A stretch of DNA of 64,000 nucleotides. It comes from Enterobacter asburiae. GTDB taxonomy: Bacteria; Pseudomonadota; Gammaproteobacteria; Enterobacterales; Enterobacteriaceae. Positions within the stretch are counted from its first letter, which is position 1, and each line of letters starts with the position of its first letter. Below are positions 40,519 to 50,763 of this stretch, in pieces. The notes under the pieces were generated by a model. It was not told the DNA's origin. It did no database searches and saw only the letters and a list, made by a program, of their open reading frames with translations. A program made the position numbers and the translations under genes. The DNA lies in NCBI RefSeq assembly GCF_021440515.1, contig NZ_JAKCMV010000015.1:58182-122181 (forward strand), read 5' to 3'.

Positions 40519-40725
40519 ATGGATCTTTATAAAGAGTATCCGGCTCATATCGTTCTGATGCGTCGCACTTTCGCTGTAGTGGCGGGTGTTCTGGCCCTGC
40601 CGGTGATGTTGTTCTGGAAAGATCGCGCACGTTTTTACAGCTATCTGCACCGCGTCTGGGCAAAAACCAGTGAAAAACCGGTCTGGATGGACCAGGCAGA
40701 AAAAGCGACCTGCGATTTCTACTGA
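40519..40725 (+). CDS. ybfA: YbfA small membrane protein
   Basis: 68 residues, same length as E. coli YbfA. One hydrophobic helix ([17 protein letters not shown], residues about 16-32), then a basic, aromatic part and the conserved end [16 protein letters not shown]. Function unknown. GGGGAG is 8 bases before the ATG at 40519. Divergent from kdp and followed by two terminators. Confidence 0.9.
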   Translation: MDLYKEYPAHIVLMRRTFAVVAGVLALPVMLFWKDRARFYSYLHRVWAKTSEKPVWMDQAEKATCDFY

Positions 40726-40736
40726 TACAGTTCTAA

Positions 40737-40769
40737 AAAAACCGCCTTTCGCAACAAGGCGGTTTTTTT
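40737..40769 (+). terminator. Intrinsic terminator of ybfA
   Basis: 11-bp stem AAAACCGCCTT / AAGGCGGTTTT followed by a T run, 11 bases after the ybfA stop. Confidence 0.92.
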
Positions 40770-40786
40770 GTGCCCGACGTACGGGT

Positions 40787-40815
40787 AAGGCCGCCTCGTG
40801 CGGCCTTTTTTGTTT
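40787..40815 (+). terminator. Second terminator after ybfA
   Basis: 8-bp stem AAGGCCGC / GCGGCCTT with loop CTCGT, then TTTTGTTTT. A tandem terminator insulating phrB from ybfA. Confidence 0.85.
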
Positions 40816-40915
40816 TAACGCGTCTACACTTCATGGCAAAGTAGTTCAACGCGTGCCCCATTTTCTCTTTGGTGGCATAGCCTTATGGACATAATGGATA
40901 TTTGCCAGGAGTTTT

Positions 40916-42328
40916 ATGCCCACCCATCTCGTTTGGTTTCGCGCGGATTTACGCGTACACGATAACATCGCCCTTGCGGCCGCCTGCCGCGCTAAAAATG
41001 CCCGCGTGCTGGCCCTGTTTATTGCCACCCCCGAACAGTGGCGGGAGCATGAGATGGCCCCGCGCCAGGCGGCGTGTCTTGCGGCATACCTGAACGACCT
41101 GCAACATTCGCTTGCGGAAAAAGGGATCCCGCTGATCTATGAAGAAGTCGGCGATTTTGCGGCGCAGATCCAAAAGGTGCAGGACGTCTGCAAGCAGCAT
41201 GAGGTCACGGATCTTTTTTATAACTACCAGTACGAATTCAACGAACAGCAGCGCGATCGCCAGCTGGAAAAGGTGCTGGACGAGGTGGTGTGTCAGGGGT
41301 TTGATGACAGCGTGATGCTGCCGCCCGGCAGCGTAATGACCGGCAGCCACGAGATGTATAAAGTCTTTACGCCGTTTAAAAACGCCTATATCAAACGGCT
41401 TAAAGAGGCGCTGCCCGAGTGCGTCCCCGCGCCGTCCGTCAGGGGCGATGCGATAACGGACGTGCAGGAACTGAGCTTCAACTATCCGCAAAAAGAGTTT
41501 GATGACACGCTGTTCCCGGCGACGGAAAAAGCGGCCATCGCCCGGCTTCGCCACTTCTGTAAAGAGGGGGCGGAGGATTACGAGGCGCAGCGCGATTTCC
41601 CGGCCATCGACGGCACCAGCCGCCTGTCGGTCTGCCTGGCGCTGGGCGCGCTCTCCCCGCGCCAGTGCCTGCATCGCCTGCTGGCTGAACAGCCGAAAGC
41701 GCTGGACGGCGGGGACGGCGCGGTGTGGCTTAATGAGCTTATCTGGCGCGAGTTCTATCGCCATCTGATGACATATCATCCAGGCTTATGTAAGCATCGT
41801 CCCTTCATTCGCTGGACCGAAAACGTAAAATGGCAGGACAACGAGGCGCACTTACAGGCCTGGCAGAAGGGGGCCACGGGCTACCCGATTGTGGATGCCG
41901 CCATGCGTCAGATGAATGAAACCGGCTGGATGCACAACCGTCTGCGTATGATTACCGCCAGCTTCCTGGTTAAAGATCTGCTTATCGACTGGCGTACCGG
42001 AGAGCGTTATTTTATTTCTCAGCTGATCGACGGCGATCTGGCCGCCAACAACGGCGGCTGGCAGTGGGCGGCCTCCACCGGAACGGATGCCGCGCCCTAT
42101 TTTCGGATCTTTAACCCGACCACGCAGGGACAAAAATTTGATGCCGACGGCGAGTTTATTCGCCGCTGGGTGCCTGAACTGAAGGATGTCCCGGCAAAAG
42201 CGATCCACGACCCGTGGGCATGGGCGGACAAACAGCGCGTCACGCTGGATTACCCCCGCCCGATTGTCGACCATAAACAGGCGCGCGCCGCCACGCTGGC
42301 AGCGTATGAAGCCGCCCGTAAAGCTTAA
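40916..42328 (+). CDS. phrB: Deoxyribodipyrimidine photolyase
   Basis: Light-driven repair of cyclobutane pyrimidine dimers using FADH- and a methenyl-tetrahydrofolate antenna. 470 residues (472 in E. coli). N-terminal Rossmann antenna domain (HLVWFRADLRVHDN); C-terminal FAD domain with WLNELIWREFYRHL, TGYPIVDAAMRQ, WMHNRLRMITASFL and DGDLAANNGGWQWAASTGTD (the tryptophan electron chain region). CAGGAG is 4 bases before the ATG. In E. coli phrB follows ybgA; here ybgA is absent. Confidence 0.97.
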   Translation: MPTHLVWFRADLRVHDNIALAAACRAKNARVLALFIATPEQWREHEMAPRQAACLAAYLNDLQHSLAEKGIPLIYEEVGDFAAQIQKVQDVCKQHEVTDLFYNYQYEFNEQQRDRQLEKVLDEVVCQGFDDSVMLPPGSVMTGSHEMYKVFTPFKNAYIKRLKEALPECVPAPSVRGDAITDVQELSFNYPQKEFDDTLFPATEKAAIARLRHFCKEGAEDYEAQRDFPAIDGTSRLSVCLALGALSPRQCLHRLLAEQPKALDGGDGAVWLNELIWREFYRHLMTYHPGLCKHRPFIRWTENVKWQDNEAHLQAWQKGATGYPIVDAAMRQMNETGWMHNRLRMITASFLVKDLLIDWRTGERYFISQLIDGDLAANNGGWQWAASTGTDAAPYFRIFNPTTQGQKFDADGEFIRRWVPELKDVPAKAIHDPWAWADKQRVTLDYPRPIVDHKQARAATLAAYEAARKA

Positions 42329-42338
42329 GAGAGTCAGA

Positions 42339-43082
42339 ATGAAAAATACCGCACTTGAAAGCCTGATTAACGAAAAACTGAACGCCAGCAGCTTTAGTGA
42401 CTACGGTCCGAACGGGTTGCAGGTGGAAGGGCGTGAAAACATCCAGAAAATTATCACCGGGGTGACGGCAAGCCAGGCGCTGCTGGATGAAGCGGTGCGC
42501 CAGGAGGCGGATGCGATAATTGTGCATCACGGCTACTTCTGGAAAAACGAATCGCCGATTATTCGCGGCATGAAGCGCAATCGCCTGAAAACCCTGCTCT
42601 CTAACGACATCAACCTGTACGGCTACCATCTGCCGCTGGATGCGCACCCTGAGCTGGGCAACAACGTTCAGCTCGCGCAGCTGCTGGGCATTACCGTGAT
42701 GGGCGAAATTGAACCGCTGGTGCCGTGGGGCGAGCTTTCTATGCCGGTTCCCGGCCTTGAACTGGCCTCCTGGATCGAAGCGCGTCTGGGGCGTCGTCCG
42801 CTGTGGTGCGGCGATACCGGACCGGACACCATCAAGCGCGTGGCCTGGTGTACCGGCGGCGGTCAGGGCTTTATCGACAGCGCGGCGCGTTTCGGCGTTG
42901 ACGCGTTCATTACCGGCGAAGTGTCGGAGCAGACCGTCCACTCCGCGCGTGAGCAGGGCCTGCATTTCTACGCGGCCGGGCACCACGCCACGGAGCGCGG
43001 CGGTATTCGCGCCCTCAGCGAATGGCTGACCGAAAATACCGATCTGGACGTCACCTTTATTGATATCCCTAACCCTGCGTGA
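42339..43082 (+). CDS. ybgI: YbgI, NIF3/DUF34 metal-binding protein
   Basis: 247 residues, E. coli length; ATG at 42339, 8 bases after phrB. NIF3-like dinuclear metal centre with IVHHGYFW near residue 63, LPLDAHPELGNN near 98 and a C-terminal AAGHHATERGG. Hexameric toroid in E. coli; proposed GTP cyclohydrolase 1 type 2 homologue, with no settled function. Cotranscribed with pxpBCA. Confidence 0.95.
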   Translation: MKNTALESLINEKLNASSFSDYGPNGLQVEGRENIQKIITGVTASQALLDEAVRQEADAIIVHHGYFWKNESPIIRGMKRNRLKTLLSNDINLYGYHLPLDAHPELGNNVQLAQLLGITVMGEIEPLVPWGELSMPVPGLELASWIEARLGRRPLWCGDTGPDTIKRVAWCTGGGQGFIDSAARFGVDAFITGEVSEQTVHSAREQGLHFYAAGHHATERGGIRALSEWLTENTDLDVTFIDIPNPA

Positions 43083-43096
43083 TGAGAGGTGCCTGA

Positions 43097-43753
43097 GTGC
43101 AGCGAGCGCGTTGTTATCTTCTGGGTGAAACGGCAGTGGTTCTGGAGCTGGAGCCGCCTGTCACCCTTGCCACACAAAAGCGGATCTGGCGGCTGACGCA
43201 GCGTCTGCCCGAAATACCGGAAGTGGTGGAGGCCATTCCGGGGATGAACAATATCACCGTGGTGCTGCGCAATCCGCACATGAAGGCGCTGGACGCCATC
43301 GAGCGGTTGCAGCGCTGGTGGGAAGAGAGCGACGCGCTGGAGCCGGAATCCCGCGCCATCGACATCCCGGTGGTGTACGGCGGGGAGGGCGGCCCGGATC
43401 TGTCCGTGGTCGCAGCGCACAGCGGATTGACGGAGAAACAGGTGGTCGAGCTTCACGCCTCGGTGAACTACGTGGTCTGGTTCGTGGGGTTTCAGCCGGG
43501 CTTCCCCTATCTCGGCGGGCTGCCTACCGCGCTGCACACGCCGCGACGTGCCGAGCCGCGCCTGAGCGTGCCTGCGGGTACGGTGGCGATCGGCGGGGAG
43601 CAGACCGGCATCTATCCGCTGGCCTCACCCGGCGGCTGGCAGCTGATTGGCCACACGCCGGTGCCGCTGTTTGAGCCTTCACAGGCGTCGCCCATCCTGC
43701 TTCGTCCGGGCGACACGCTGCGCTTTATCCCGCAGAAGGAGGGGATATGTTAA
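43097..43753 (+). CDS. pxpB: 5-oxoprolinase subunit PxpB
   Basis: KipI-like subunit of the ATP-dependent 5-oxoprolinase PxpABC, which recycles pyroglutamate to glutamate. 218 residues; start GTG at 43097, giving the E. coli N-terminus MQRARCYL, after GAGAGGT. Conserved [29 protein letters not shown] and [13 protein letters not shown] motifs. Overlaps pxpC by seven bases. Confidence 0.96.
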   Translation: MQRARCYLLGETAVVLELEPPVTLATQKRIWRLTQRLPEIPEVVEAIPGMNNITVVLRNPHMKALDAIERLQRWWEESDALEPESRAIDIPVVYGGEGGPDLSVVAAHSGLTEKQVVELHASVNYVVWFVGFQPGFPYLGGLPTALHTPRRAEPRLSVPAGTVAIGGEQTGIYPLASPGGWQLIGHTPVPLFEPSQASPILLRPGDTLRFIPQKEGIC

Positions 43754-44679
43754 CGCTGATCCGCGCGGGGCTTTACACCTCGGTACAGGATGCGGGGCGC
43801 TTTGGCCTGCGCCAGTCGGGCGTGAGCTATTGCGGCGCGCTCGACAGGCCGTCGTTTGAGATTGCCAACCTGCTGGTGGGCAACCCCGCAAGCGCTGCGG
43901 CGCTGGAGATCACCCTCGGACAGTGCGTGGTGGAGTTTAGCGAAGAGACCTGGTTCGCCCTGACCGGCGCAGGCTGTGACGCGACGCTGGACGGCAAAGC
44001 GGCGTGGACCGGCTGGCGTTTGCGCGCCAGAGCGGGCCAGCAGCTGGTGCTTAACCGCCCGCGTCACGGGGTTCGCAGCTACCTTGCCGTGGCCGGGGGC
44101 ATTGACGTGCCGGAGGTGATGGGCTCGTTAAGCACCGATGCTAAAGCCGCTATCGGCGGGCGTGAAGGGCGGCTGTTGCGCGACGGCGATCGGCTGGCGG
44201 TGAAGCCGTCTGACCGCCACTTCACCACCACGCAGGGGGTAAAACAGCTGCTGTGGGGCAACCGCATTCGCGCCCTGCCGGGGCCGGAATATCAGGAGTT
44301 CGACGCGGTCTCGCAGGAGTCCTTCTGGCGCTCGCCCTGGTATCTTAGCCCGCAGAGTAACCGCATGGGTTACCGCTTGCAGGGTCAGCCGCTGACCCGC
44401 ACGACGGACCGCGAATTATTGTCGCACGGGCTGCTGCCGGGCGTGGTGCAGGTGCCGCCAAACGGGCAGCCGATTGTGCTGATGAACGACGCCCAGACCA
44501 CGGGCGGCTATCCGCGTATCGCCTGTATTATCGATGCCGACAGGTATCATCTGGCGCAGATCCCGCTCGGACAGCCGATCCATTTCGTTCAGTGCTCGCT
44601 GGAAGAGGCGCTCGACGCGCGTCAGGATCAGCAGCGCTTTTTACAGCAAATGGCGTGGCGACTCGATGGTAAAGATTGA
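43747..44679 (+). CDS. pxpC: 5-oxoprolinase subunit PxpC
   Basis: KipA/AHS2-type carboxyltransferase-like subunit of 5-oxoprolinase, working with PxpB. 310 residues, as in E. coli. Motifs: [16 protein letters not shown] near residue 11, [16 protein letters not shown] in the middle and [14 protein letters not shown] near 241. It overlaps pxpB by 7 and pxpA by 14 bases, so all three are translationally linked. Confidence 0.96.
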   Translation: MLTLIRAGLYTSVQDAGRFGLRQSGVSYCGALDRPSFEIANLLVGNPASAAALEITLGQCVVEFSEETWFALTGAGCDATLDGKAAWTGWRLRARAGQQLVLNRPRHGVRSYLAVAGGIDVPEVMGSLSTDAKAAIGGREGRLLRDGDRLAVKPSDRHFTTTQGVKQLLWGNRIRALPGPEYQEFDAVSQESFWRSPWYLSPQSNRMGYRLQGQPLTRTTDRELLSHGLLPGVVQVPPNGQPIVLMNDAQTTGGYPRIACIIDADRYHLAQIPLGQPIHFVQCSLEEALDARQDQQRFLQQMAWRLDGKD

Positions 44680-45403
44680 TTTAAACGCCGATCTGGGCGA
44701 GGGCGGAAGCGCAGATGCGGAGCTGATGACGCTGGTGTCGTCGGTGAATATCGCCTGCGGCTTTCACGCGGGCGATGCGCAGAGCATGCTGACGAGCGTG
44801 CGCCACGCGATAAAAAACGGCGTCGCCATTGGCGCCCATCCGGGCTTCCCGGACCGGGAAAATTTCGGCCGCACGGCCATGACGTTGCCGCCCGAAACGG
44901 TCTATGCCCAGACGCTTTATCAGATTGGCGCGCTGGAGGTGATTGTCCGCTCGCAGCAGGGCGTGCTGCGCCACGTCAAGCCCCACGGGATGCTCTACAA
45001 CCAGGCGGCGAAAGAGCCTGCGCTGGCCGACGCGATTGCCCGGGCGGTGCGTGACGCGAATCCGCGGCTGATCCTCACGGGCCTTGCGGGAAGCGAGCTG
45101 ATCCGCGCCGGGCAGCGTTACGGGCTCATCACCCGGCAGGAGGTGTTTGCCGACCGGGGATATCAGCCGGACGGCACGCTGGTTCCGCGTCACCAGCCGG
45201 GCGCGCTGATTACCGACGAGGAAAAGGCGCTTGAACAGACGCTGGAGATGGTGCGCGACGGGCGGGTGAAAACCTGCGACGGGTCGCGGGCACAGGTGCA
45301 GGCAGACACGGTTTGTTTACACGGTGATGGCGAGCACGCGCTGCTGTTTGCGCGTCGGCTCCGGGCGGCGTTTGCCGCGCAGGGGATCCTCGTCAGCGCC
45401 TGA
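44666..45403 (+). CDS. pxpA: 5-oxoprolinase subunit PxpA
   Basis: LamB/YcsF-family subunit of 5-oxoprolinase. The ATG at 44666 gives 245 residues (244 in E. coli) beginning [13 protein letters not shown]; earlier starts lie inside pxpC. Family signature [27 protein letters not shown] and the [12 protein letters not shown] motif are all seen, plus [10 protein letters not shown] near the C-terminus. 14-base overlap with pxpC. Confidence 0.96.
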   Translation: MVKIDLNADLGEGGSADAELMTLVSSVNIACGFHAGDAQSMLTSVRHAIKNGVAIGAHPGFPDRENFGRTAMTLPPETVYAQTLYQIGALEVIVRSQQGVLRHVKPHGMLYNQAAKEPALADAIARAVRDANPRLILTGLAGSELIRAGQRYGLITRQEVFADRGYQPDGTLVPRHQPGALITDEEKALEQTLEMVRDGRVKTCDGSRAQVQADTVCLHGDGEHALLFARRLRAAFAAQGILVSA

Positions 45404-45424
45404 ATTTCACAATAAGGACACGAT

Positions 45425-46216
45425 ATGCCAGAAGGTCCGGAGATCCGCCGCGCGGCGGATAGCCTGGAGGCGGCGATAAAAGGCAAACCGTTGACGGAAG
45501 TCTGGTTTGCTTTCCCTCAGCTGAAACCGTTTGAAAGCGAGCTTGTCGGGCAGACGGTGACCCATATAGAAACCCGGGGCAAAGCGCTGCTGACCCACTT
45601 TTCCCATAACCTCACGTTATATAGCCATAACCAGCTTTACGGCGTCTGGCGGGTGGTGAATGCGGGGGAAGAGTTACAAACGTCCCGGATACTGCGCGTG
45701 AAATTGCAGACGGCGGATAAAGCTATCCTGCTGTACAGCGCGTCGGATATCGAAATGTTAACGCCGGAGCAGCTGCTCACCCACCCCTTCCTGCAACGGG
45801 TTGGCCCGGACGTGCTGGACATGGGCCTGACGGCGAGCGACGTTAAAGAACGTCTGCTGTCGCCCAAGTTCCGTAACCGGCAGTTCTCCGGGCTGCTGCT
45901 CGACCAGGGATTTCTCGCCGGGCTGGGCAACTATCTGCGGGTGGAAATCCTCTGGGCGGTGGGGCTGGCACCGCAGCACAAGGCGTCGCAGTTAAGCGAT
46001 GAACAGCTGGAGGCGCTGTCCCACGCGCTGCTGGATATTCCCCGGCTGTCGTACAACACGCGCGGCAGGGTGGATGAGAACAAGCATCACGGGGCGCTGT
46101 TCCGCTTTAAGGTGTTTCATCGGGCAGGGAAGAAGTGCGAGCGGTGCGGCGGGATTATTGACAGGACAACGCTCTCGTCGAGGCCGTTTTACTGGTGTCC
46201 GCACTGCCAGAAATAA
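45425..46216 (+). CDS. nei: Endonuclease VIII Nei
   Basis: DNA glycosylase/AP lyase for oxidised pyrimidines in base excision repair. 263 residues, E. coli length. Catalytic Pro and Glu directly after the initiator Met ([12 protein letters not shown]), the Lys of GKPLTEV, the H2TH region and a C-terminal zinc finger CERCGG ... CPHC. 21 bases after pxpA; the last gene of the ybgI-pxpBCA-nei cluster, ended by a terminator plus repeat. Confidence 0.97.
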   Translation: MPEGPEIRRAADSLEAAIKGKPLTEVWFAFPQLKPFESELVGQTVTHIETRGKALLTHFSHNLTLYSHNQLYGVWRVVNAGEELQTSRILRVKLQTADKAILLYSASDIEMLTPEQLLTHPFLQRVGPDVLDMGLTASDVKERLLSPKFRNRQFSGLLLDQGFLAGLGNYLRVEILWAVGLAPQHKASQLSDEQLEALSHALLDIPRLSYNTRGRVDENKHHGALFRFKVFHRAGKKCERCGGIIDRTTLSSRPFYWCPHCQK

Positions 46217-46220
46217 AAGA

Positions 46221-46248
46221 AAACGGTAACCCTGAGGTTACCGTTTTT
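46221..46248. terminator. Terminator between nei and gltA
   Basis: 11-bp stem AAACGGTAACC / GGTTACCGTTT with loop CTGA and T/A runs on both sides, 4 bases after the nei stop. Same family as the hairpins at 2143 and 32366. Confidence 0.9.
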
Positions 46249-46258
46249 AATCTTTTCA

Positions 46259-46303
46259 CCCTCTCCCTGTGGGAGAGGGCCGGGGTGAGGGCATCAGGCC
46301 GCA
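46259..46303. repeat. REP-like palindromic repeat, full-length copy
   Basis: CCCTCTCCC, loop TGT, GGGAGAGGG, tail CCGGGGTGAGGGCATCAGG followed by CCGCA. It lies 10 bases after the terminator and 11 before the gltA stop; the best intact reference copy in the window. Confidence 0.88.
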
Positions 46304-46314
46304 CCCAGTGTCTT

Positions 46315-47598
46315 TTAGCGCTTAATATCGTTCTTAAAATCACGCTGCTCGTAGCCGGTGTACAGCTGACGAGGACGGGCGATTTTCATGCCTTCGCTGT
46401 GCATTTCGTTCCAGTGCGCAATCCAGCCGACGGTACGCGCCATCGCGAAGATCACGGTGAACATGGAAGACGGAATACCCATCGCTTTCAGAATGATACC
46501 GGAGTAGAAGTCCACGTTCGGGTAGAGTTTCTTCTCGATGAAGTACGGGTCGTTCAGCGCGATGTGTTCCAGCTCCATCGCCACTTCCAGCAGATCGTCT
46601 TTGGTGCCCAGCTCTTTCAGCACTTCGTGGCAGGTTTCACGCATCACGGTCGCGCGCGGGTCATAGTTTTTGTAAACACGGTGACCGAAGCCCATCAGAC
46701 GGAAGGAGTCATTCTTGTCTTTCGCGCGGCGCACGAACTCAGGAATGTGCTCAACGGAGCTGATCTCTTCCAGCATTTTCAGGGCTGCTTCGTTCGCGCC
46801 GCCGTGCGCCGGTCCCCACAGGGAGGCGATACCCGCAGCGATACAGGCGAACGGGTTCGCGCCTGACGAGCCAGCGGTACGGACGGTAGAGGTAGAGGCG
46901 TTCTGTTCGTGGTCAGCGTGCAGGATCAGAATACGGTCCATTGCGCGTTCCAGCACCGGGTTCACTTCGTACTCTTCGCATGGAGTAGAGAACATCATGC
47001 GCAGGAAGTTGCCCGCGTAGGAGAGGTCGTTGCGTGGATAAACGAACGGCTGACCGATGGAATATTTGTAGCACATCGCCGCCATGGTTGGCATTTTGGA
47101 CAGCAGGCGGAAGGCCGCGATGTCACGGTGGCGAGGGTTATTCACGTCCAGGGAGTCGTGGTAGAACGCGGCCAGGGCGCCGGTAATACCGCACATGACC
47201 GCCATCGGATGTGAATCACGACGGAACGCATGGAACAGACGGGTGATCTGCTCATGAATCATGGTGTGACGGGTCACGGTGGTTTTGAATTCATCGTACT
47301 CTGCCTGGGTCGGCTTTTCGCCGTTCAGCAGGATGTAGCACACTTCCAGATAGTTGGATTCGGTGGCTAACTGATCGATGGGGAAGCCGCGATGGAGCAG
47401 GATACCTTCGTCACCGTCAATGTAGGTGATTTTGGATTCGCAAGATGCGGTAGAGGTGAATCCAGGGTCAAAGGTGAAAACCCCTTTGGAACCCAGCGTA
47501 CGGATATCAATAACATCCTGACCGAGCGTGCCTTTTAGCACATCCAGTTCAATAGCATCACCACCGTTGAGGGTGAGTTTTGCCTTTGTATCAGCCAT
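46315..47598 (-). CDS. gltA: Citrate synthase (type II, hexameric)
   Basis: Condenses oxaloacetate and acetyl-CoA, the entry to the TCA cycle; NADH-inhibited in enterobacteria. 427 residues, same as E. coli. Catalytic His265 (GPAHGGANE), His306 (FGHRVYK) and Asp363 (PNVDFYSGI), counting the Met. N-terminal NADH-binding domain present. Single gene, divergent from sdhC across 653 bases of regulatory DNA. Confidence 0.98.
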   Translation of the reverse strand: MADTKAKLTLNGGDAIELDVLKGTLGQDVIDIRTLGSKGVFTFDPGFTSTASCESKITYIDGDEGILLHRGFPIDQLATESNYLEVCYILLNGEKPTQAEYDEFKTTVTRHTMIHEQITRLFHAFRRDSHPMAVMCGITGALAAFYHDSLDVNNPRHRDIAAFRLLSKMPTMAAMCYKYSIGQPFVYPRNDLSYAGNFLRMMFSTPCEEYEVNPVLERAMDRILILHADHEQNASTSTVRTAGSSGANPFACIAAGIASLWGPAHGGANEAALKMLEEISSVEHIPEFVRRAKDKNDSFRLMGFGHRVYKNYDPRATVMRETCHEVLKELGTKDDLLEVAMELEHIALNDPYFIEKKLYPNVDFYSGIILKAMGIPSSMFTVIFAMARTVGWIAHWNEMHSEGMKIARPRQLYTGYEQRDFKNDIKR

Positions 47599-47992
47599 TT
47601 ACGGTCTCCTTAGCGCCTTATGCTTAAGACTGCGCTTACCGGATTTGCTTTCAGCTGTTAATCACCGTTACCAGATTGTTATTTGGCTTACCGCTCAGCT
47701 CACGAGGAGAAACCAGGGTACAGAGCTATGGCGCCTTGCAGGTAAACGAATGAAAAATCAGTGAAACAACAGCAAATCAGTGTCTTTGCAGTCCGAATTA
47801 TTCAAACCTGTATATCACTAATAACTGTCCTGATAACTTCGGTCAATACCGTCACACTGTTACATAACTATTTGTCAGGTGAAAGAGAGACCTCATAACT
47901 TTTGCGCATTATATGCCTTTTCTGCTGACGTTTGTAACAATATTGTTTAACATTTGTCAAATCAGATGATTAAAAATTAAAAATATGTTGTT

Positions 47993-48012
47993 ATCGTGAC
48001 CCTGATCACTGT
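47993..48012. promoter_or_regulatory. Candidate CRP site upstream of sdhC
   Basis: CGTGA, six bases, TCACT: one mismatch per half to TGTGA/TCACA. It lies about 62 bases upstream of the sdhC -10 box. The rest of the gap 47599-48251 is AT-rich with TTAACATTTG-like ArcA motifs; I see no gene in it. Confidence 0.6.
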
Positions 48013-48047
48013 TCCAGAGAAAACCCGACAAACTGTATGTAGGTTAA

Positions 48048-48076
48048 TTGTAATGATTTTGTGAACGGCCTATACT
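48048..48076 (+). promoter_or_regulatory. Sigma-70 promoter of sdhCDAB-sucABCD
   Basis: -35 TTGTAA, 17-base spacer, -10 TATACT, nearly identical to the mapped E. coli sdhC promoter, 176 bases before the sdhC ATG, giving a long leader. Confidence 0.82.
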
Positions 48077-48251
48077 GCCGCCAGGTCTCCGGAACACCCT
48101 GCAATCCCGAGCCACCCAGCGTTGTAACGTGTCGTTTTAGCATTTGGAAGCAATGTTTTGCATGACGCGCAGTTATAGAAATGGAACGCTGCTTGACCCG
48201 CATCGCAGTCCGGAGGAAGGAAACAATAAGAACAGCATGTGGGCGTTATTC

Positions 48252-48641
48252 ATGATAAGAAATGTGAAAAAACAAAGACCTGTCAATCTGGATCTCAAAA
48301 CGATCCGATTCCCCGTAACAGCAATAGCGTCCATTTTGCACCGCGTTTCTGGTGTGATTACGTTCGTGGCAGTGGGTATTCTGCTGTGGTTACTGGGAAC
48401 CAGCCTCTCCTCTCCTGAAGGATTCCTTCAGGCCTCTGCCATTATGAACAGCTTCTTCGTGAAATTTATCATGTGGGGCATTCTGACCGCGCTGGCATAC
48501 CACGTTGTAGGTGGTGTTCGCCATATGCTGATGGACTTTGGCTATCTGGAAGAAACCTTCGAATCCGGGAAACGCTCCGCTAACATTTCATTTGTTATCA
48601 CTGTCGTGCTTTCACTTCTCGCAGGAGTTCTCGTATGGTAA
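48252..48641 (+). CDS. sdhC: Succinate dehydrogenase cytochrome b556 subunit
   Basis: Inner-membrane anchor of complex II. ATG 48252 gives 129 residues ([15 protein letters not shown]), the E. coli start; the frame is open further up but not conserved. Three membrane helices, quinone-site Ser27 and Arg31 (ASILHRVSG), haem ligand His84 (LAYHVVGG). Overlaps sdhD by seven bases. First gene of a nine-gene TCA unit. Confidence 0.97.
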   Translation: MIRNVKKQRPVNLDLKTIRFPVTAIASILHRVSGVITFVAVGILLWLLGTSLSSPEGFLQASAIMNSFFVKFIMWGILTALAYHVVGGVRHMLMDFGYLEETFESGKRSANISFVITVVLSLLAGVLVW

Positions 48642-48982
48642 GCAACGCCTCCGCATTAGGACGCAACGGCGTACATGACTTCATTCTGGTCCGTGCCACC
48701 GCTATCGTTCTCACCCTTTATATCATCTACATGATCGGTTTCTTCGCCACCAGCGGACCGCTGACGTGGGAAATCTGGAGTGGGTTCTTCGGCTCTGCCT
48801 TCACCAAAGTCTTCACCCTGCTGGCGCTGTTCTCCATCCTTATTCATGCCTGGATTGGCATGTGGCAGGTGTTGACCGATTACGTTAAACCACTGGCTAT
48901 CCGCCTTCCTCTGCAACTGATTATCGTCGTTGCGCTCGTGGTTTACGTTATTTATGGATTCGTTGTGGTGTGGGGTGTGTAA
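48635..48982 (+). CDS. sdhD: Succinate dehydrogenase membrane anchor SdhD
   Basis: Second membrane anchor of complex II. 115 residues, three helices. Haem ligand His71 (LIHAWIGMW) and quinone-site Asp82-Tyr83 (TDYVKP). Overlaps sdhC by seven bases and sdhA by one (TAATG). In E. coli the sdhD start region is a RyhB target. Confidence 0.97.
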   Translation: MVSNASALGRNGVHDFILVRATAIVLTLYIIYMIGFFATSGPLTWEIWSGFFGSAFTKVFTLLALFSILIHAWIGMWQVLTDYVKPLAIRLPLQLIIVVALVVYVIYGFVVVWGV

Positions 48983-50748
48983 TGAAACTGCCAGTCAGAG
49001 AATTTGATGCTGTTGTGATTGGTGCGGGTGGCGCAGGTATGCGCGCCGCACTGCAAATTTCCCAGAGCGGCCAGACCTGTGCGCTGCTCTCTAAAGTCTT
49101 CCCGACCCGTTCTCATACCGTATCCGCGCAGGGCGGTATCACCGTTGCGCTGGGCAATTCCCATGAAGATAACTGGGAATGGCACATGTATGACACGGTA
49201 AAAGGCTCCGACTACATCGGTGACCAGGACGCTATCGAATATATGTGTAAAACCGGCCCGGAAGCGATTCTGGAGCTGGACCATATGGGCCTGCCGTTCT
49301 CCCGTCTGGAAAACGGCACCATCTATCAACGTCCGTTTGGCGGCCAGTCGAAGAACTTCGGCGGCGAGCAGGCGGCACGTACTGCGGCAGCGGCTGACCG
49401 TACCGGCCACGCGCTGCTGCACACCCTGTATCAGCAGAACCTGAAAAACCACACCACTATCTTCTCCGAATGGTATGCGCTGGATCTGGTTAAAAACGCC
49501 GATGGTGCCGTCGTAGGGTGTACCGCGCTGTGCATCGAAACCGGTGAAGTGGTCTACTTCAAAGCCCGTGCAACCGTGCTGGCAACCGGCGGTGCAGGCC
49601 GTATTTACCAGTCCACCACCAACGCCCACATCAACACCGGTGACGGCGTCGGTATGGCTATCCGCGCGGGCGTGCCGGTGCAGGATATGGAAATGTGGCA
49701 GTTCCACCCAACCGGTATCGCCGGTGCGGGCGTGCTGGTCACAGAGGGCTGCCGTGGTGAAGGCGGCTACCTGCTGAACAAACACGGCGAGCGCTTTATG
49801 GAGCGTTATGCCCCGAATGCGAAAGACCTGGCGGGTCGTGACGTGGTGGCGCGTTCCATCATGATCGAAATCCGTGAAGGTCGCGGCTGTGACGGCCCGT
49901 GGGGTCCACACGCCAAGCTGAAGCTTGACCATCTGGGTAAAGAAGTTCTGGAATCCCGCCTGCCGGGCATCCTGGAGCTGTCCCGCACCTTCGCCCACGT
50001 TGACCCGGTGAAAGAGCCGATTCCGGTTATCCCAACCTGCCACTACATGATGGGCGGTATTCCGACCAAAGTGACCGGCCAGGCGCTGACCGTGAACGAG
50101 CAGGGTGAAGACGTGGTGATCCCGGGCCTGTTCGCGGTAGGCGAAATTGCCTGCGTATCGGTACACGGTGCGAACCGACTGGGCGGCAACTCGCTGCTGG
50201 ACCTGGTGGTGTTTGGTCGCGCGGTGGGCCTGCATCTGCAAGAGTCTATTGCCGAGCAGGGCGATCTGCTTGATGCCACCGACGACGAAATCGACGCTTC
50301 CCTTGAGCGCCTCAACCGCTGGAACGGCAACCGTAACGGCGAAGATCCGGTAGAAATCCGTAAAGCGCTTCAGGAATGTATGCAGCACAACTTCTCGGTG
50401 TTCCGCGAAGGTGACGCGATGGCGAAAGGGCTTGAGCAGCTGAAGGCGATCCGCGAGCGTCTGAAAAATGCCCGTCTGGACGACACCTCCAGCGAGTTCA
50501 ACACCCAGCGCGTTGAGTGTCTGGAGCTGGATAACCTGATGGAAACCGCCTTCGCCACCGCGATGTCGGCAAACTTCCGTACCGAGAGCCGTGGCGCGCA
50601 TAGCCGCTTCGACTTCCCGGATCGCGATGACGAAAACTGGCTGTGCCATTCCCTGTATCTGCCAGAGTCGGAATCCATGACGCGTCGTAGCGTCAATATG
50701 GAACCGAAACTGCGTCCGGCGTTCCCGCCGAAGATTCGTACTTACTAA
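48982..50748 (+). CDS. sdhA: Succinate dehydrogenase flavoprotein SdhA
   Basis: Catalytic subunit that oxidises succinate to fumarate with covalent FAD. ATG 48982 gives 588 residues, E. coli length; the in-frame ATG four codons earlier lies inside sdhD. Dinucleotide motif GAGGAGMRA (14-22), FAD attachment His45 ([13 protein letters not shown]), active-site [11 protein letters not shown] and the [11 protein letters not shown] motif. Confidence 0.98.
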   Translation: MKLPVREFDAVVIGAGGAGMRAALQISQSGQTCALLSKVFPTRSHTVSAQGGITVALGNSHEDNWEWHMYDTVKGSDYIGDQDAIEYMCKTGPEAILELDHMGLPFSRLENGTIYQRPFGGQSKNFGGEQAARTAAAADRTGHALLHTLYQQNLKNHTTIFSEWYALDLVKNADGAVVGCTALCIETGEVVYFKARATVLATGGAGRIYQSTTNAHINTGDGVGMAIRAGVPVQDMEMWQFHPTGIAGAGVLVTEGCRGEGGYLLNKHGERFMERYAPNAKDLAGRDVVARSIMIEIREGRGCDGPWGPHAKLKLDHLGKEVLESRLPGILELSRTFAHVDPVKEPIPVIPTCHYMMGGIPTKVTGQALTVNEQGEDVVIPGLFAVGEIACVSVHGANRLGGNSLLDLVVFGRAVGLHLQESIAEQGDLLDATDDEIDASLERLNRWNGNRNGEDPVEIRKALQECMQHNFSVFREGDAMAKGLEQLKAIRERLKNARLDDTSSEFNTQRVECLELDNLMETAFATAMSANFRTESRGAHSRFDFPDRDDENWLCHSLYLPESESMTRRSVNMEPKLRPAFPPKIRTY

Positions 50749-50763
50749 TGCGGAGACAGGATA

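Noticed and set aside
40432..40650. 72-codon minus-strand frame over the ybfA promoter and gene
   Set aside because: Overlaps ybfA, which is conserved, and lacks any known similarity.
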